From Candidatus Eiseniibacteriota bacterium (GTDB taxonomy: Bacteria; Joyebacterota; Joyebacteria; Joyebacterales; Joyebacteraceae), in assembly GCA_030622115.1 (NCBI GenBank), contig JAUXGN010000002.1, positions 1 through 64,000 on the forward strand: a DNA stretch of 64,000 nucleotides. The letters run 5' to 3'. The translations under genes and the position numbers were made by a program. A model generated the notes under the pieces. It was not told the origin of the DNA and made no database searches. It saw only the letters and a program-made list of their open reading frames with translations. Numbering within the stretch: position 1 is the stretch's first letter; every line of letters starts with the position of its first letter. Positions 34,798 through 43,625 of this stretch are shown here, piece by piece.

Positions 34798-37356
34798 GTG
34801 GAGAGGTGGAGGCTCATGGCTCGATTGCTTGTCACGCTGCTCCTGGTCGCGTTCGCGATCTCTGCGAGCGCGGACGTTCACATCTTCTCCGAGGATTTCT
34901 CCGACGCTGAGTTCAAGGATACTGCCATCACAACTGCGATCTGGGATACGACTTCCGGGAGGATAGAACTCCCGCTCTTCGAGATGTTGATGGTGGGAAA
35001 CGCGGCTCTTACCGACCCGGCTCTTCGCGTTGAGGTCGCCGGTGACATCGCATATGTTGCCGCCGACGCGCGTGGACTTCTTGTTATCGACATCAGCGAC
35101 CCTGCAGATCCGCTGGTCATTGGGAGCTACGAGACGCCGGGTGACGCGAGAGACGTCACCGTGGCCGGGGATCTTGCGTTCGTGGCCGATCGGCTTGAGG
35201 GGCTTCAAATTATAGATGTGAGTGATCCAGGGACTCCCGAACTCGTCGGCAGTTGTGCGATGCCAACGGTAGCGCTGGGTGTCGTGGTGTCAGGCGACTA
35301 TGCATACATCGCTGCCGGTGGGAGTGGCCTCCAAGTTGTTGATATCAGCGATCCGACGGCGCCTTTTGTGGCGGGTGGGCAGGAGCTTGCCAGTGAGGCA
35401 GTGGACGTCACTGTCAGTGGCCGCTCCGTCTTCGTGGCCGCAAGAATCGGCGGGGTCTTCGCTGTCGACGTCAGCGATCCCACGAACCCCGCGAATATGT
35501 GGAAGTACGTGACACCGGGCGACGCGTACGCCGTGGCCGTGGCCGGCGATATCGCCTATGTTGCCGGCTTCAGTGTTGCCTGGCCTCCTCCCAGTGAATC
35601 GTTCTTCCATGTCCTGGATATCAGCGCTCCCGACGAGGCTGTGGTCATAGGCACGATGTCGGAATATGGGAAACCGAGCGGTCTCTCCATCCACGGAGAC
35701 CGGGTGTATGTCGCCGACTGGTCGTACGGACTCTCGGTCATAGACGTGAGTAATCCTGCCGCACCGGTTGTCGACGGTACGCTCGATTCTGCGATGGGGC
35801 CGCGCGGCGTGTCCGTTGTTGGCGGCCATGCATACTTGGCGGATACGGCAGCCGGTCTCAACGTGGCGAGCGTGGGATCGCCCGTCCCTCCGGAGACGGT
35901 GGCTCTCGTTGATACCCCGGGCGATGCGTTTGGGATCGTGGTCGAAGGGAACTACGCCTTTGTTGGTGATCAGCTTGCCGGTCTTCAGATCATAGATATG
36001 ACCGACCCGCTTGCGCCGGTGCTTACTGGAGGCGTTGATACGCCGGGCAGATCGTACGGTGTGGATGTGGCCGGCAACTACTGCTATGTCGCCGACGGCG
36101 GATTCGGCCTGCGCGTAGTCGACATTACCGATATCGATGCGCCGGTTGAGACCGGAAGCTACAACTCTCCCGGATTCGCATACGATGCCGAGGCGGCCGG
36201 GAATATCGTGTTTGTGGCCGACGGAAACGCCGGCGTCGGGACCTACGATGTTACGGATCCCGAGAACCCACGGCCTGTTGGCCTCTGCGATACGCCGGGA
36301 ACGGCCTACAGCATCGCCGTGGATGGAGACATTATCTACCTGGCGGACCGCTACGGCGGCCTCCAGATCCTCGATGCGAGTGATCCCGAGACTCTGGAGA
36401 TAGTCGGGAACTCCGACGCCCCTCAGGATGCACGAGGAATCGAGGTTCGCGGAGACGTCGCGTTTGTGGCTGACGCCGGCTCGGGGCTCAGGATCATCGA
36501 TGTCGGCAACCCCGTCGATCCAGTTGAGATAGCGTCACTTGATCTTGCTGCAGGCGCGTACGGGATTGCCGTTCGCGGCGACATGGCCTATGTGGCTCTG
36601 GGAGTGTGGGGGGTCGAGGCAGTGGACATCTCGGATCCTTCGAATCCGTCTTCCATCGGGCGAAATGCCGTGGACGATTGGGCTTACGGTGCGACCGTGG
36701 CAGGTGACTACGCGTACGTGTCGGACAGCGAGTCGGGAATCAAGGTGATGGAGGTTCTCCAGCACCGTCTTGGAGTCGGACAGAACGTCGTGAAGTCGCT
36801 ACCCATCGGGACGACCACCGGCGAGATCGTGAGTGTAGAAATCGAGACGGTTCAGATGGACTCCATCCGCTGGGAGTTGAGCGCGGATGGCGGGTCTACC
36901 TGGGAGGAGGTCCATCCAGGCGCCAGGCCTCTCGATTTCGGCAATCCGGGCGACACGATTCTATGGAGAGCTGAGCTGGTCTACGTGAAGTCCGGTGACT
37001 TCCCACTCTGCACCGAGCTTGTCATCACGTGGGTCGCGGATGAGACCGGCGTTGGTGACGACCTCGAGATGCCGGGCTCCTTCGCCCTCTACCAGAACAG
37101 TCCGAATCCCTTCGGGCCCACAACGAGGATCCGGTACGATGTGCCGGCCGGAGGGGGAGTGGTGACTCTCGATGTTTTCGACGTGCGTGGGAGGCTTGTC
37201 AGGAGACTCGAGCGCAAGCACGAGGCGCCGGGCCGCAGGGAGGTCGTCTGGGATGGGCGGAACTCGAGCGGGGACCGTGTTGCGGCGGGCGTCTATTTCT
37301 ACAGACTCGAAGGTCCCGGATTCGAACACGAGCGCAAGATGATCGTGCTCAGGTGA
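34798..37356 (+). CDS. Secreted LVIVD-repeat beta-propeller protein with FlgD-like tail
   Basis: 852 residues. Signal peptide at about residues 7-26 (ARLLVTLLLVAFAISASA). About 14 LVIVD-type repeats of roughly 42 residues follow, for example GDIAYVAADARGLLVIDIS, GDYAYIAAGGSGLQVVDIS and GNYCYVADGGFGLRVVDIT, each continuing DP..P. They build one or two beta-propellers. After a linker domain (GTTTGEIVSVEIETVQMDS) the last 85 residues (NSPNPFGPTTRIRYDV to MIVLR) are a FlgD-like sorting domain. Start is GTG at 34798 (GGGGGAGG upstream) or ATG at 34816. Likely a surface binding or adhesion protein. Confidence 0.9.
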   Translation: MERWRLMARLLVTLLLVAFAISASADVHIFSEDFSDAEFKDTAITTAIWDTTSGRIELPLFEMLMVGNAALTDPALRVEVAGDIAYVAADARGLLVIDISDPADPLVIGSYETPGDARDVTVAGDLAFVADRLEGLQIIDVSDPGTPELVGSCAMPTVALGVVVSGDYAYIAAGGSGLQVVDISDPTAPFVAGGQELASEAVDVTVSGRSVFVAARIGGVFAVDVSDPTNPANMWKYVTPGDAYAVAVAGDIAYVAGFSVAWPPPSESFFHVLDISAPDEAVVIGTMSEYGKPSGLSIHGDRVYVADWSYGLSVIDVSNPAAPVVDGTLDSAMGPRGVSVVGGHAYLADTAAGLNVASVGSPVPPETVALVDTPGDAFGIVVEGNYAFVGDQLAGLQIIDMTDPLAPVLTGGVDTPGRSYGVDVAGNYCYVADGGFGLRVVDITDIDAPVETGSYNSPGFAYDAEAAGNIVFVADGNAGVGTYDVTDPENPRPVGLCDTPGTAYSIAVDGDIIYLADRYGGLQILDASDPETLEIVGNSDAPQDARGIEVRGDVAFVADAGSGLRIIDVGNPVDPVEIASLDLAAGAYGIAVRGDMAYVALGVWGVEAVDISDPSNPSSIGRNAVDDWAYGATVAGDYAYVSDSESGIKVMEVLQHRLGVGQNVVKSLPIGTTTGEIVSVEIETVQMDSIRWELSADGGSTWEEVHPGARPLDFGNPGDTILWRAELVYVKSGDFPLCTELVITWVADETGVGDDLEMPGSFALYQNSPNPFGPTTRIRYDVPAGGGVVTLDVFDVRGRLVRRLERKHEAPGRREVVWDGRNSSGDRVAAGVYFYRLEGPGFEHERKMIVLR

Positions 37357-37386
37357 TGTGGCACGAAGCGGGAGAGATACGAAAAG

Positions 37387-37422
37387 GAGAAGGCCCGACC
37401 AGATGGTCGGGCCTTCTCTCTT
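37387..37422. terminator. Bidirectional terminator between convergent secreted-protein genes
   Basis: Arms 37387-37400 and 37405-37418 pair perfectly over 14 bases with an AGAT loop. TCTTCC follows on the plus strand and TCCTTTTC on the minus strand, serving both flanking genes. Confidence 0.85.
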
Positions 37423-37488
37423 CCAGAGGCTCTTGTCCCAGAGCAGTGGACTCACGCTGCGTGCTCCGGATCTTCAAGCCATCGCACT

Positions 37489-38079
37489 CTATCTGAACAT
37501 CGCCTTGATGCTGCCCCAGCTCGTCTCTTCGACCGGTGTCTCGCCGGTCACTGCGACGTTGTCGACCTGCCAGTACCACTCCCAGTCGTCGGGCTCAGGA
37601 TCCCAGTAGCGAAAGCGGACACGGGCGGTCGCGCCGACGTACGCGGTGAGATCGATAACCACATGCTCGCCCGGGAGTGCCTTGAATCCACCGTGGTCCT
37701 CATTCCACTGAAGCAGATTGACCCAGCCGGCGCCAACGTCGATGTCGACATCGGCGAAATCCTCGTTGGCGTAGTTCTGATAGTTTGTGTCGTACTCGAG
37801 TGTGGCGTCAATCGGGACGACGAACACGTGCGTGATGAGTTCTGTATCGAAGTCGCCAGTGCCAAATGTGTCAGAGTTGACGTCGGCGCACATACCGTCT
37901 CCGCCGGTCCAATTGTCATCGCCCCAGGACACGTTCGTATCCCAGACGCAACCGGTGCCGGCGTTGTCCACGATCGTCCAGGTCCCTGGGATGCCGGCGT
38001 TGAAATCTTCCATGAAGGCCTGCCCCCACGCCGGAACCGTCGCGAGCACGAGGACCATCGCGATAGCAAGGAATCTCAT
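37489..38079 (-). CDS. Secreted adhesin-like beta-sandwich protein with WGSIKAMFR tail (copy A)
   Basis: 196 residues. Signal peptide 1-20 (MRFLAIAMVLVLATVPAWGQ). The body resembles a cleaved-adhesin / choice-of-anchor jelly roll: FMEDFNAGIPGTWTIVDNAG, DTNVSWGDDNWTGGDG, FVVPIDATLEYDTNYQNY, LLQWNEDHGGFKALPGEHV, WYWQVDNVAVTG. It ends TPVEETSWGSIKAMFR. A paralogue lies 208 bases upstream on the same strand. Start at 38079 has GAGGAG before it; the frame is open 40 codons more. The tail is shared with a protein of another fold at 59669. Confidence 0.85.
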   Translation of the reverse strand: MRFLAIAMVLVLATVPAWGQAFMEDFNAGIPGTWTIVDNAGTGCVWDTNVSWGDDNWTGGDGMCADVNSDTFGTGDFDTELITHVFVVPIDATLEYDTNYQNYANEDFADVDIDVGAGWVNLLQWNEDHGGFKALPGEHVVIDLTAYVGATARVRFRYWDPEPDDWEWYWQVDNVAVTGETPVEETSWGSIKAMFR

Positions 38080-38101
38080 CTTCTGCACTCCTCGATTCAG
38101 G

Positions 38102-38173
38102 TCAGGCAACCCACAGTGTCGAGGTTGCCGCCGACAGTGTTTCCATCGCACTGGACTTCCCGGAACCGACCAT
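38102..38173 (-). CDS. Possible 23-codon upstream ORF
   Basis: An ATG at 38173 preceded by a near-perfect AAGGAGG (5-base spacing) opens a 23-codon frame, MVGSGKSSAM to TLWVA, that ends 22 bases before the start of copy A. It could be a leader peptide that couples or controls translation of the secreted protein, or a chance match. No homologue is recognised. Confidence 0.3.
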   Translation of the reverse strand: MVGSGKSSAMETLSAATSTLWVA

Positions 38174-38238
38174 CGCCACCTCCTTGATTGAGGCAACACA
38201 TGCGCTCACAGAACGTGAGAATCTTACACATCATCCTC

Positions 38239-38267
38239 AGTATATCGCGTCCAAGGTCCCGCCGCAA
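38239..38267 (-). promoter_or_regulatory. Promoter of copy A
   Basis: Minus strand TTGCGG (plus 38262-38267), 17 bases, TATACT (plus 38239-38244), about 60 bases before the small upstream ORF and 160 before the main start. Confidence 0.55.
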
Positions 38268-38287
38268 TAGGGGATTTCACGCTTCTG

Positions 38288-38884
38288 TCATCTATACAAG
38301 GCCTTGATGCTGCCCCAGTGAGTACGTTCGGTGGGAGTCTCGTCGCCGACGATCACGTCATCGATCTCGACGTACCAAGCGGCGCCCTTTCCAGTAGGAT
38401 CGAAGTAGTGGAACCGCAACGCTATCGTGTTCCCGGCAAAGTGGTCCAAAGGGATGACGACCTCATAGCCGGGGAGGTCATACCAGGCGCCGTGATCCTC
38501 ATTCCAGCTCAGGATGTTCGTCCAGACCTCCTCGGACCAGAGGTCCACCTCAAGGAAATCCCTGGACACACAGTTCTGGTAGTTGACGCGGAAGAAGAGG
38601 ACAGCGTCCGGAGGGCACTGGAACTGCGGGGACTCCAGTGTCGTGTCGAAAGCTATTTCCCGCGCTGCCTCAGGTCTGACACAGGCGCAGGATCCCAAGC
38701 CCCCCGTCCAGTTGTCAATGCCCCACTGAGTATTCGTATCCCACAGAACGCCGTTTCCCGCGGAGTCCTGGACCACCCAGCCGCTTGGGGGAAAGGTTCC
38801 CTCAAACCGTTCGACGAGGCCTTCTCCAGCGACCGTGCACGTCATGAGCGGCAAGAGACAAGCAACAAGAGCAATGGATCTCAT
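38288..38884 (-). CDS. Secreted adhesin-like beta-sandwich protein with WGSIKALYR tail (copy B)
   Basis: 198 residues, paralogue of copy A. Signal peptide about 1-20. Corresponding segments: LVERFEGTFPPSGWVVQDSA, DTNTQWGIDNWTGG, RVNYQNCVSRDFLEVDL, LSWNEDHGAWYDLPGYEV, WYVEIDDVIVG. It ends TPTERTHWGSIKALYR. The bodies differ in many positions but the last nine residues are almost unchanged, which suggests that the tail has its own function. It has extra cysteines (CACVRPE, QFQCPP) that copy A lacks in part. Role unknown, probably extracellular binding. Confidence 0.85.
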   Translation of the reverse strand: MRSIALVACLLPLMTCTVAGEGLVERFEGTFPPSGWVVQDSAGNGVLWDTNTQWGIDNWTGGLGSCACVRPEAAREIAFDTTLESPQFQCPPDAVLFFRVNYQNCVSRDFLEVDLWSEEVWTNILSWNEDHGAWYDLPGYEVVIPLDHFAGNTIALRFHYFDPTGKGAAWYVEIDDVIVGDETPTERTHWGSIKALYR

Positions 38885-39184
38885 ATGAGCGCACCTTGTG
38901 TAGGAGATCTCTCCATGATGTCGGCTGATACTACCACTCTGCGAGACCCGACAAGAGGGAAATCCGCGTACTCACGGAGTGTCGGTCCCATGATGGCCGC
39001 TCCGGCATGCGAACAAGCGGACCGGCCCGGATATCCGCGCAAAGGCGAACGTCGCATCCAACGCCGCGGCGTAGTAGAGTGTCATATGAATCGATTGCGC
39101 GAGTTGCTGAGTCCTGTAGCTTCCGCAGCTCATGATCAGTGAACGGATCGCGCGGCCGAGCAACCCCATCCCACAGGAGTGAAG
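38885..39184. other. Divergent intergenic region
   Basis: 300 bases between the minus-strand copy B and the plus-strand DUF5916 gene. It must hold both promoters, but I find no clear -35/-10 pair. AGGAG precedes the start at 39185. No gene seen. Confidence 0.4.
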
Positions 39185-41779
39185 ATGCGCTTCCCACACA
39201 TGCTTGCGTTTGCGACACTTCTCTTGTTTCTCATCTCGGTTCCGGGCGCCTCGGCATCGTTTCCCGCGTTCGAGCCTGCGAGTGTCGCAGATGGTCTGAG
39301 CAGCCTATCTGACGGCATCGCCGCGGAGCGGCCGTCGGTACGAGCGCATCGACTCGCTGATGGCGAGACCGTCACGCTGGATGGGCGATTGGACGACGCG
39401 GCGTGGCGGAATGCGGAGCTGGCGACGGGTTTTCGCCAGTGGGATCCAAACCGCGGAGAGGACGCAAGCAAGCAGACGACCTTCAAGATTGTCTATGACG
39501 ATGAGGCTATCTTCTTCGGCGTAGCCTGTTTCGAGTCCAGTTCGGAGGACATCCGCGGCCAGCTCTGTCGCCGCGACAACATGGTCGGCTCGGACGTTAT
39601 CAGCATCTACCTGGATACGTATCATGACTACAGCACGGGGTACAATTTTCGAGTGAATCCGCGCGGCGTCCAGCGTGACGTCTATGTTTACAACGACGAC
39701 CATATGGACCCGGACTGGGATGCTGTCTGGGAGGCCGAGACATTCGTCGATGAGACCGGCTGGTACGCTGAGATGCGGATCCCGTTCGCCGCCGTCCGGT
39801 ACAGCAACGGCAACGAGATGACGTGGGGCCTGAACATCTACCGATACATGCACGCCCGCGGTGAGGACACCTCATGGGTGAACTGGGAGAGGGAGGTATC
39901 CGGGTTCGTCAGCCGGTTCGGTGAGATAACGGGGCTTTTCGACGTGCCGCCCGCCAGGCAGCTTGAGCTTCTGCCGTACGTTGTCCATCGCACGACGGAT
40001 CCATCCGCGGTGGGGGATGAAGATGTGCTCGATCATTTTGACAACTTCGGTCTCGACGTGAAGTACGGAATCACATCGGATCTCACGCTCAATGCCACCT
40101 TTCAGCCGGATTTCGGACAGGTAGAGGCCGATCCCGCGCTCTTGAACCTGTCGTCCTTCGAGACCTACTACGAGGAGAAACGCCCGTTCTTCGTGGAGGG
40201 AAACCGCTTCTTCTCCCACGAGGGATTCCGCATGTTCTACTCACGCAGAATCGGGACCGGGGAGGAACGCTCCAGGATTCGCGCAGCTGGGAAGCTCACG
40301 GGCAAGACCGCTTCGGGTGTGTCGATCGCAGCCCTCTACGCGCTGACGGATATCGCCGGAGAGGGGCAGGCTCACAACTTTCTGAAGAGCGGGGAGCTTC
40401 CGACGCACTACATGGTGGGGCGAATCGGCAAGGAGTTCGCCGACGGAGCGCACAGATTCAATCTCATGCAGACCGCCGTCCTGAGGCCGGACGATCGCGA
40501 CGAATCCGGCGAGTACGCGACGCGCGATGCCCTTACGAGCGGAATGGATTTCGACTTCAACTTCCATGACCGGAACTACAGCGTAAGCGGCTCGGTCGTC
40601 GGGTCGATCGTGGATCCCAAGGCGTCGGAATCCGATCCGGACATGGGGCACGCCGCCCGCCACGGGACAGGAGGTCTGCTTGAGCTCAGGAAGCGTGGGG
40701 GCACCATTCGTGCAGGCGTCATGGGCAGCTGGGAGACCGAGAGACTCGATCTCAACGACATGGGTTTTCTCGCGGCTCCCGACGAAATCGACAGCCGTGG
40801 CTGGGTCGAGTACAACCACGAATCCACTCGCGAGGGCGCTCTCATCACGCGCGGGAGCTTTGGTCTGAATGCGTGGCGGGAATGGACCTACGCCGCAGCA
40901 GAAGGGCACGACATCGACACGGGCGAGATGGCTTGGTCGTACGGTCGGGCCCATCCTCTTTGCGTAGGCGGTGATGTCCACGGCTGGATGCAGCTTGGGA
41001 ACTACTGGAACACATGGTTCGGGCTCGGCGGGGGCCCGGAGAGCGCAAGCAAGCACCTGACGAGGACGTACGACGGAGAACAGGGTCCGCTGATGCACTC
41101 GCCGGGCGCCATCTGGGGCTGGTGGGGATTCCAGACCGATGGGCGAAAGGACTTCACACTGGTCCATAACGGCAGCATCAACCGCGACAGCGCCGGCGGT
41201 CGCAGGGCGCAGGTCGGACTCTGTGGTCACTGGACTCCGACGACTTCGACCAACCTGAGCATCGAGACATCGTACAGGGCGACGCACGCGATGGCGCGCC
41301 ATATCGGCAACTTTGCCAGCCCCGGCGGCGGTATCGGAGGCGTCAGCTACGTCTTCGCCGAGCTGGATCAGCAGACGTTGGACGTTACCTTCCGGGCCGA
41401 CGTCCTTTTCAGCAGAAGGCTCTCTTTGCAGTTCTACGCGCAGCCCTATCTCACCGTTGGGGAGTACGGCAAACCGAAGCAGCTGGCCCGGGCTGACTCT
41501 TACGACTTCGACCCGGCGGAGGGAATTCCCGAGTTTGATCCACAGGCGATCAGCGACTATGACTTCCGCTACGCCTCCGTGAATGTCAATATCGTGCTCA
41601 GGTGGGAGTATCGACCCGGAAGCACATTCTACCTGGTTTGGAAGCAGGGCAGGAGTGAGTACGCCGAGCGGGGATGGTCAGGGAGCGACTTCGACACGAC
41701 TCTGAATACGGGGGACATGTTCGATACCGAGCCGGAGAACACCTTCCTTGCGAAGGTCACGTACTGGCTGCCTATCTAA
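39185..41779 (+). CDS. Outer-membrane DUF5916-family protein with N-terminal carbohydrate-binding-like domain
   Basis: 864 residues. Signal peptide about 1-25. Residues about 50-240 form a family 9 carbohydrate-binding-like domain (VTLDGRLDDAAWRNAE, FKIVYDDEAIFFGVACFES, GYNFRVNPRGVQRDVY, MRIPFAAVRYS). The remainder matches the DUF5916 beta-barrel: LDVKYGITSDLTLNATFQPDFGQVEADPA and YYEEKRPFFVEGNRFF are family hallmarks, followed by many amphipathic strands to ATYW-type end VTYWLPI. I recall these as barrels of the outer membrane with unknown substrate. Start at 39185 has AGGAG 5 bases before. Confidence 0.9.
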   Translation: MRFPHMLAFATLLLFLISVPGASASFPAFEPASVADGLSSLSDGIAAERPSVRAHRLADGETVTLDGRLDDAAWRNAELATGFRQWDPNRGEDASKQTTFKIVYDDEAIFFGVACFESSSEDIRGQLCRRDNMVGSDVISIYLDTYHDYSTGYNFRVNPRGVQRDVYVYNDDHMDPDWDAVWEAETFVDETGWYAEMRIPFAAVRYSNGNEMTWGLNIYRYMHARGEDTSWVNWEREVSGFVSRFGEITGLFDVPPARQLELLPYVVHRTTDPSAVGDEDVLDHFDNFGLDVKYGITSDLTLNATFQPDFGQVEADPALLNLSSFETYYEEKRPFFVEGNRFFSHEGFRMFYSRRIGTGEERSRIRAAGKLTGKTASGVSIAALYALTDIAGEGQAHNFLKSGELPTHYMVGRIGKEFADGAHRFNLMQTAVLRPDDRDESGEYATRDALTSGMDFDFNFHDRNYSVSGSVVGSIVDPKASESDPDMGHAARHGTGGLLELRKRGGTIRAGVMGSWETERLDLNDMGFLAAPDEIDSRGWVEYNHESTREGALITRGSFGLNAWREWTYAAAEGHDIDTGEMAWSYGRAHPLCVGGDVHGWMQLGNYWNTWFGLGGGPESASKHLTRTYDGEQGPLMHSPGAIWGWWGFQTDGRKDFTLVHNGSINRDSAGGRRAQVGLCGHWTPTTSTNLSIETSYRATHAMARHIGNFASPGGGIGGVSYVFAELDQQTLDVTFRADVLFSRRLSLQFYAQPYLTVGEYGKPKQLARADSYDFDPAEGIPEFDPQAISDYDFRYASVNVNIVLRWEYRPGSTFYLVWKQGRSEYAERGWSGSDFDTTLNTGDMFDTEPENTFLAKVTYWLPI

Positions 41780-42153
41780 GAAACGTTGCCGCCGAATACC
41801 ACGGCCGTCGAAGCACGGCCGTCGAAGCACGGTTGCCGAAGCGCGACTGTCTGATTGCGCAGACGGCCGCGCAGTCGATGACGGTCAGTTCGGGGTTCTC
41901 CACGTCCTCGGACATCAGAACGATGTGCATCCCACCGAAGTTGATCTCCCTGTTGCCGGAGGCGAGCCGCATGAGGGGATATCGGTTGCAGCACCAGCTC
42001 TAGCCCCTTTCCGGGGAGCGGTCAAGGCCCGAAAAAGGGGAAACCCGACCTCTGAATGGCCGGGTTTCTCCACAGTCCGCCTCGTGCAGCACCGCAGATC
42101 CCCGGGGTCTCCGGGGGATGCTCTGCCGTCACCTGCAGCACGGCGTCTGGGGT
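41780..42153. other. Convergent intergenic region with short repeats
   Basis: Just after the DUF5916 stop, a 14-base unit (ACGGCCGTCGAAGC) occurs twice in tandem and a third time with changes (about 41803-41844). The region then holds the terminator at 42031-42070 and a small GC palindrome near 42100-42121. No gene is supported. Confidence 0.5.
42031..42070 (-). terminator. Terminator of the ZU5-like lipoprotein gene
   Basis: GAAACCCG and CGGGTTTC pair across a 13-base loop. On the minus strand the stem is followed by CCCCTTTTT, a good release run. It may also act on the plus strand for the DUF5916 gene. Confidence 0.7.
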
Positions 42154-43281
42154 CTACTCCAGAGTCATGCTGATTGGGCTCGTCACTTGCGCCCTGATGT
42201 AGCTGTCGGGGTCGTATCCCGTCTCGTCGATGTTCTCTTCGTTGACGTAGTTGAGAGTGAGCGCATAGGGGGCGGCGCTCAGCTCGCTCAATTCGCTCGC
42301 TGAGAACGTGTGCGATCCGGTGTTCGCCGTCTCGACGCCCACGAAACCAGCTCCGCCTACTCCAACGATTGTGAGGAAGATGTTCTCACTGCCGGCGACG
42401 CTCCACGTCACGGTGAATCCGCCGAGAGACACGGTGTCGCCCATCTCTGGTTCTGTGATGTAGGGGCTGCTGTCCAGGAAGTCGATCGAGGCCGTCAAGT
42501 CGGGCGCCTGGCCGCCGCCGTCGACATCAAATGTGTAGGTCGCGTCCTCAACAAGGAATGGGAGCGAGACGGGCGGCGTGTACTTGTATAGAGTCCCCGC
42601 GGCGGACCACTCCAGCGCGTATTCGTTGCATGTGACCGAATCGACCATGATGGGACTTGCCGGCGCACACGGAGCAACGGTGCTGTCGAACCACGCCACG
42701 AGGAAGTCCGTGATGATCGGATCGATGCCGGGCATCTTCATGACGCCACGGTGGACCCTGAGGGCGGCGAAGACACCATCCGCCGATGAACCGCCATTGA
42801 CGGTGGCGACGAAGTCGGACAGGTGGTCGATCTCTGCGGATACCTCATTGTCTGATTCATTCACGGTCGTGGTCAACGGCCGCCACGCGCGGCCATCGTC
42901 CGTGTATATGACGATCGAACTCTCGTCTTCTCCGGCCAGATCACCCTCGTCGTACTCGAGTGTGATCGTCGCGGGAGTTGTGAATGCCGTTCCCGAAGGC
43001 TCGACACTGTACGCCCCTGTGACGAACAGCCTGTTGGCCGGTGGGGTGGTGGGGGAGCCGTTCTCCCCAAGGGAGAAATCAACCGCGCCAGCCAATGCTC
43101 CGGCAGGAATGACCAGACGCGCCTCGCCGTCCAGTTCGATGGTCCCACCGGCTGGGCCGATGGTTTCTTCGGCTGGGTCCTGGGGGTCATCCGGATCCGT
43201 TCCACCGTTCCCGGAGGAACAGCCGAGAGCCAGGGCGAACACAGCCACTCCCAGCAGGAGGAGAAGCAGAGTACGTTTCAT
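42154..43281 (-). CDS. Lipoprotein with ZU5-like domain
   Basis: 375 residues. Signal MKRTLLLLLLGVAVFALALG with lipobox ALGC, lipidated cysteine about residue 21. Then a low-complexity linker rich in D and P (NGGTDPDDPQDPAEE) and a ZU5-type domain: IGPAGGTIELDGEARLVIPAG, ALAGAVDFSLGE, ITLEYDEGDL. The C-terminal half has beta-rich segments of unknown family. Start at 43281 chosen for the signal peptide and GGGAG upstream; 78 further open codons lie over the promoter. Probably an envelope protein; function unknown. Confidence 0.85.
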   Translation of the reverse strand: MKRTLLLLLLGVAVFALALGCSSGNGGTDPDDPQDPAEETIGPAGGTIELDGEARLVIPAGALAGAVDFSLGENGSPTTPPANRLFVTGAYSVEPSGTAFTTPATITLEYDEGDLAGEDESSIVIYTDDGRAWRPLTTTVNESDNEVSAEIDHLSDFVATVNGGSSADGVFAALRVHRGVMKMPGIDPIITDFLVAWFDSTVAPCAPASPIMVDSVTCNEYALEWSAAGTLYKYTPPVSLPFLVEDATYTFDVDGGGQAPDLTASIDFLDSSPYITEPEMGDTVSLGGFTVTWSVAGSENIFLTIVGVGGAGFVGVETANTGSHTFSASELSELSAAPYALTLNYVNEENIDETGYDPDSYIRAQVTSPISMTLE

Positions 43282-43357
43282 GACGACGTGTCTCCCTTCC
43301 GCGGGTCTGTCGCACCCGCCTGTTTGCACCACGTTACACTGCAGTTTCGACCAAATG

Positions 43358-43386
43358 AGCTTAATGAGGAAGAATGCTGGAGTCAA
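43358..43386 (-). promoter_or_regulatory. Promoter of the lipoprotein gene
   Basis: Minus strand TTGACT (plus 43381-43386), 17 bases, TAAGCT (plus 43358-43363), about 75 bases before the start codon. Confidence 0.5.
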
Positions 43387-43501
43387 GGACACCTTGAACA
43401 CGATTCTCGAAAAGGTGCTTGATAACAGGGATCCGCGAGATCCGCGCATGCTCTTGAGATCCGCAGGGCGCACAAGAAAGGGGTGCCGCAACGATACATT
43501 C

Positions 43502-43530
43502 TTGCTGAATGGCATTGACTATGCTATTCT
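43502..43530 (+). promoter_or_regulatory. Extended -10 promoter of the Cys-rich FlgD-tailed gene
   Basis: TTGCTG at 43502-43507, 17 bases, TATTCT at 43525-43530 preceded by TGC. The ATG is at 43626. Confidence 0.55.
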
Positions 43531-43625
43531 GCGTGGGAGTTGTATCGTTCGAACGTTCCTGATCGTTTTTCGTCGGCTTTTGTATAGGCGGCCGAAAGGC
43601 AGTGCTTCAAATCGGGAGGAACCTC

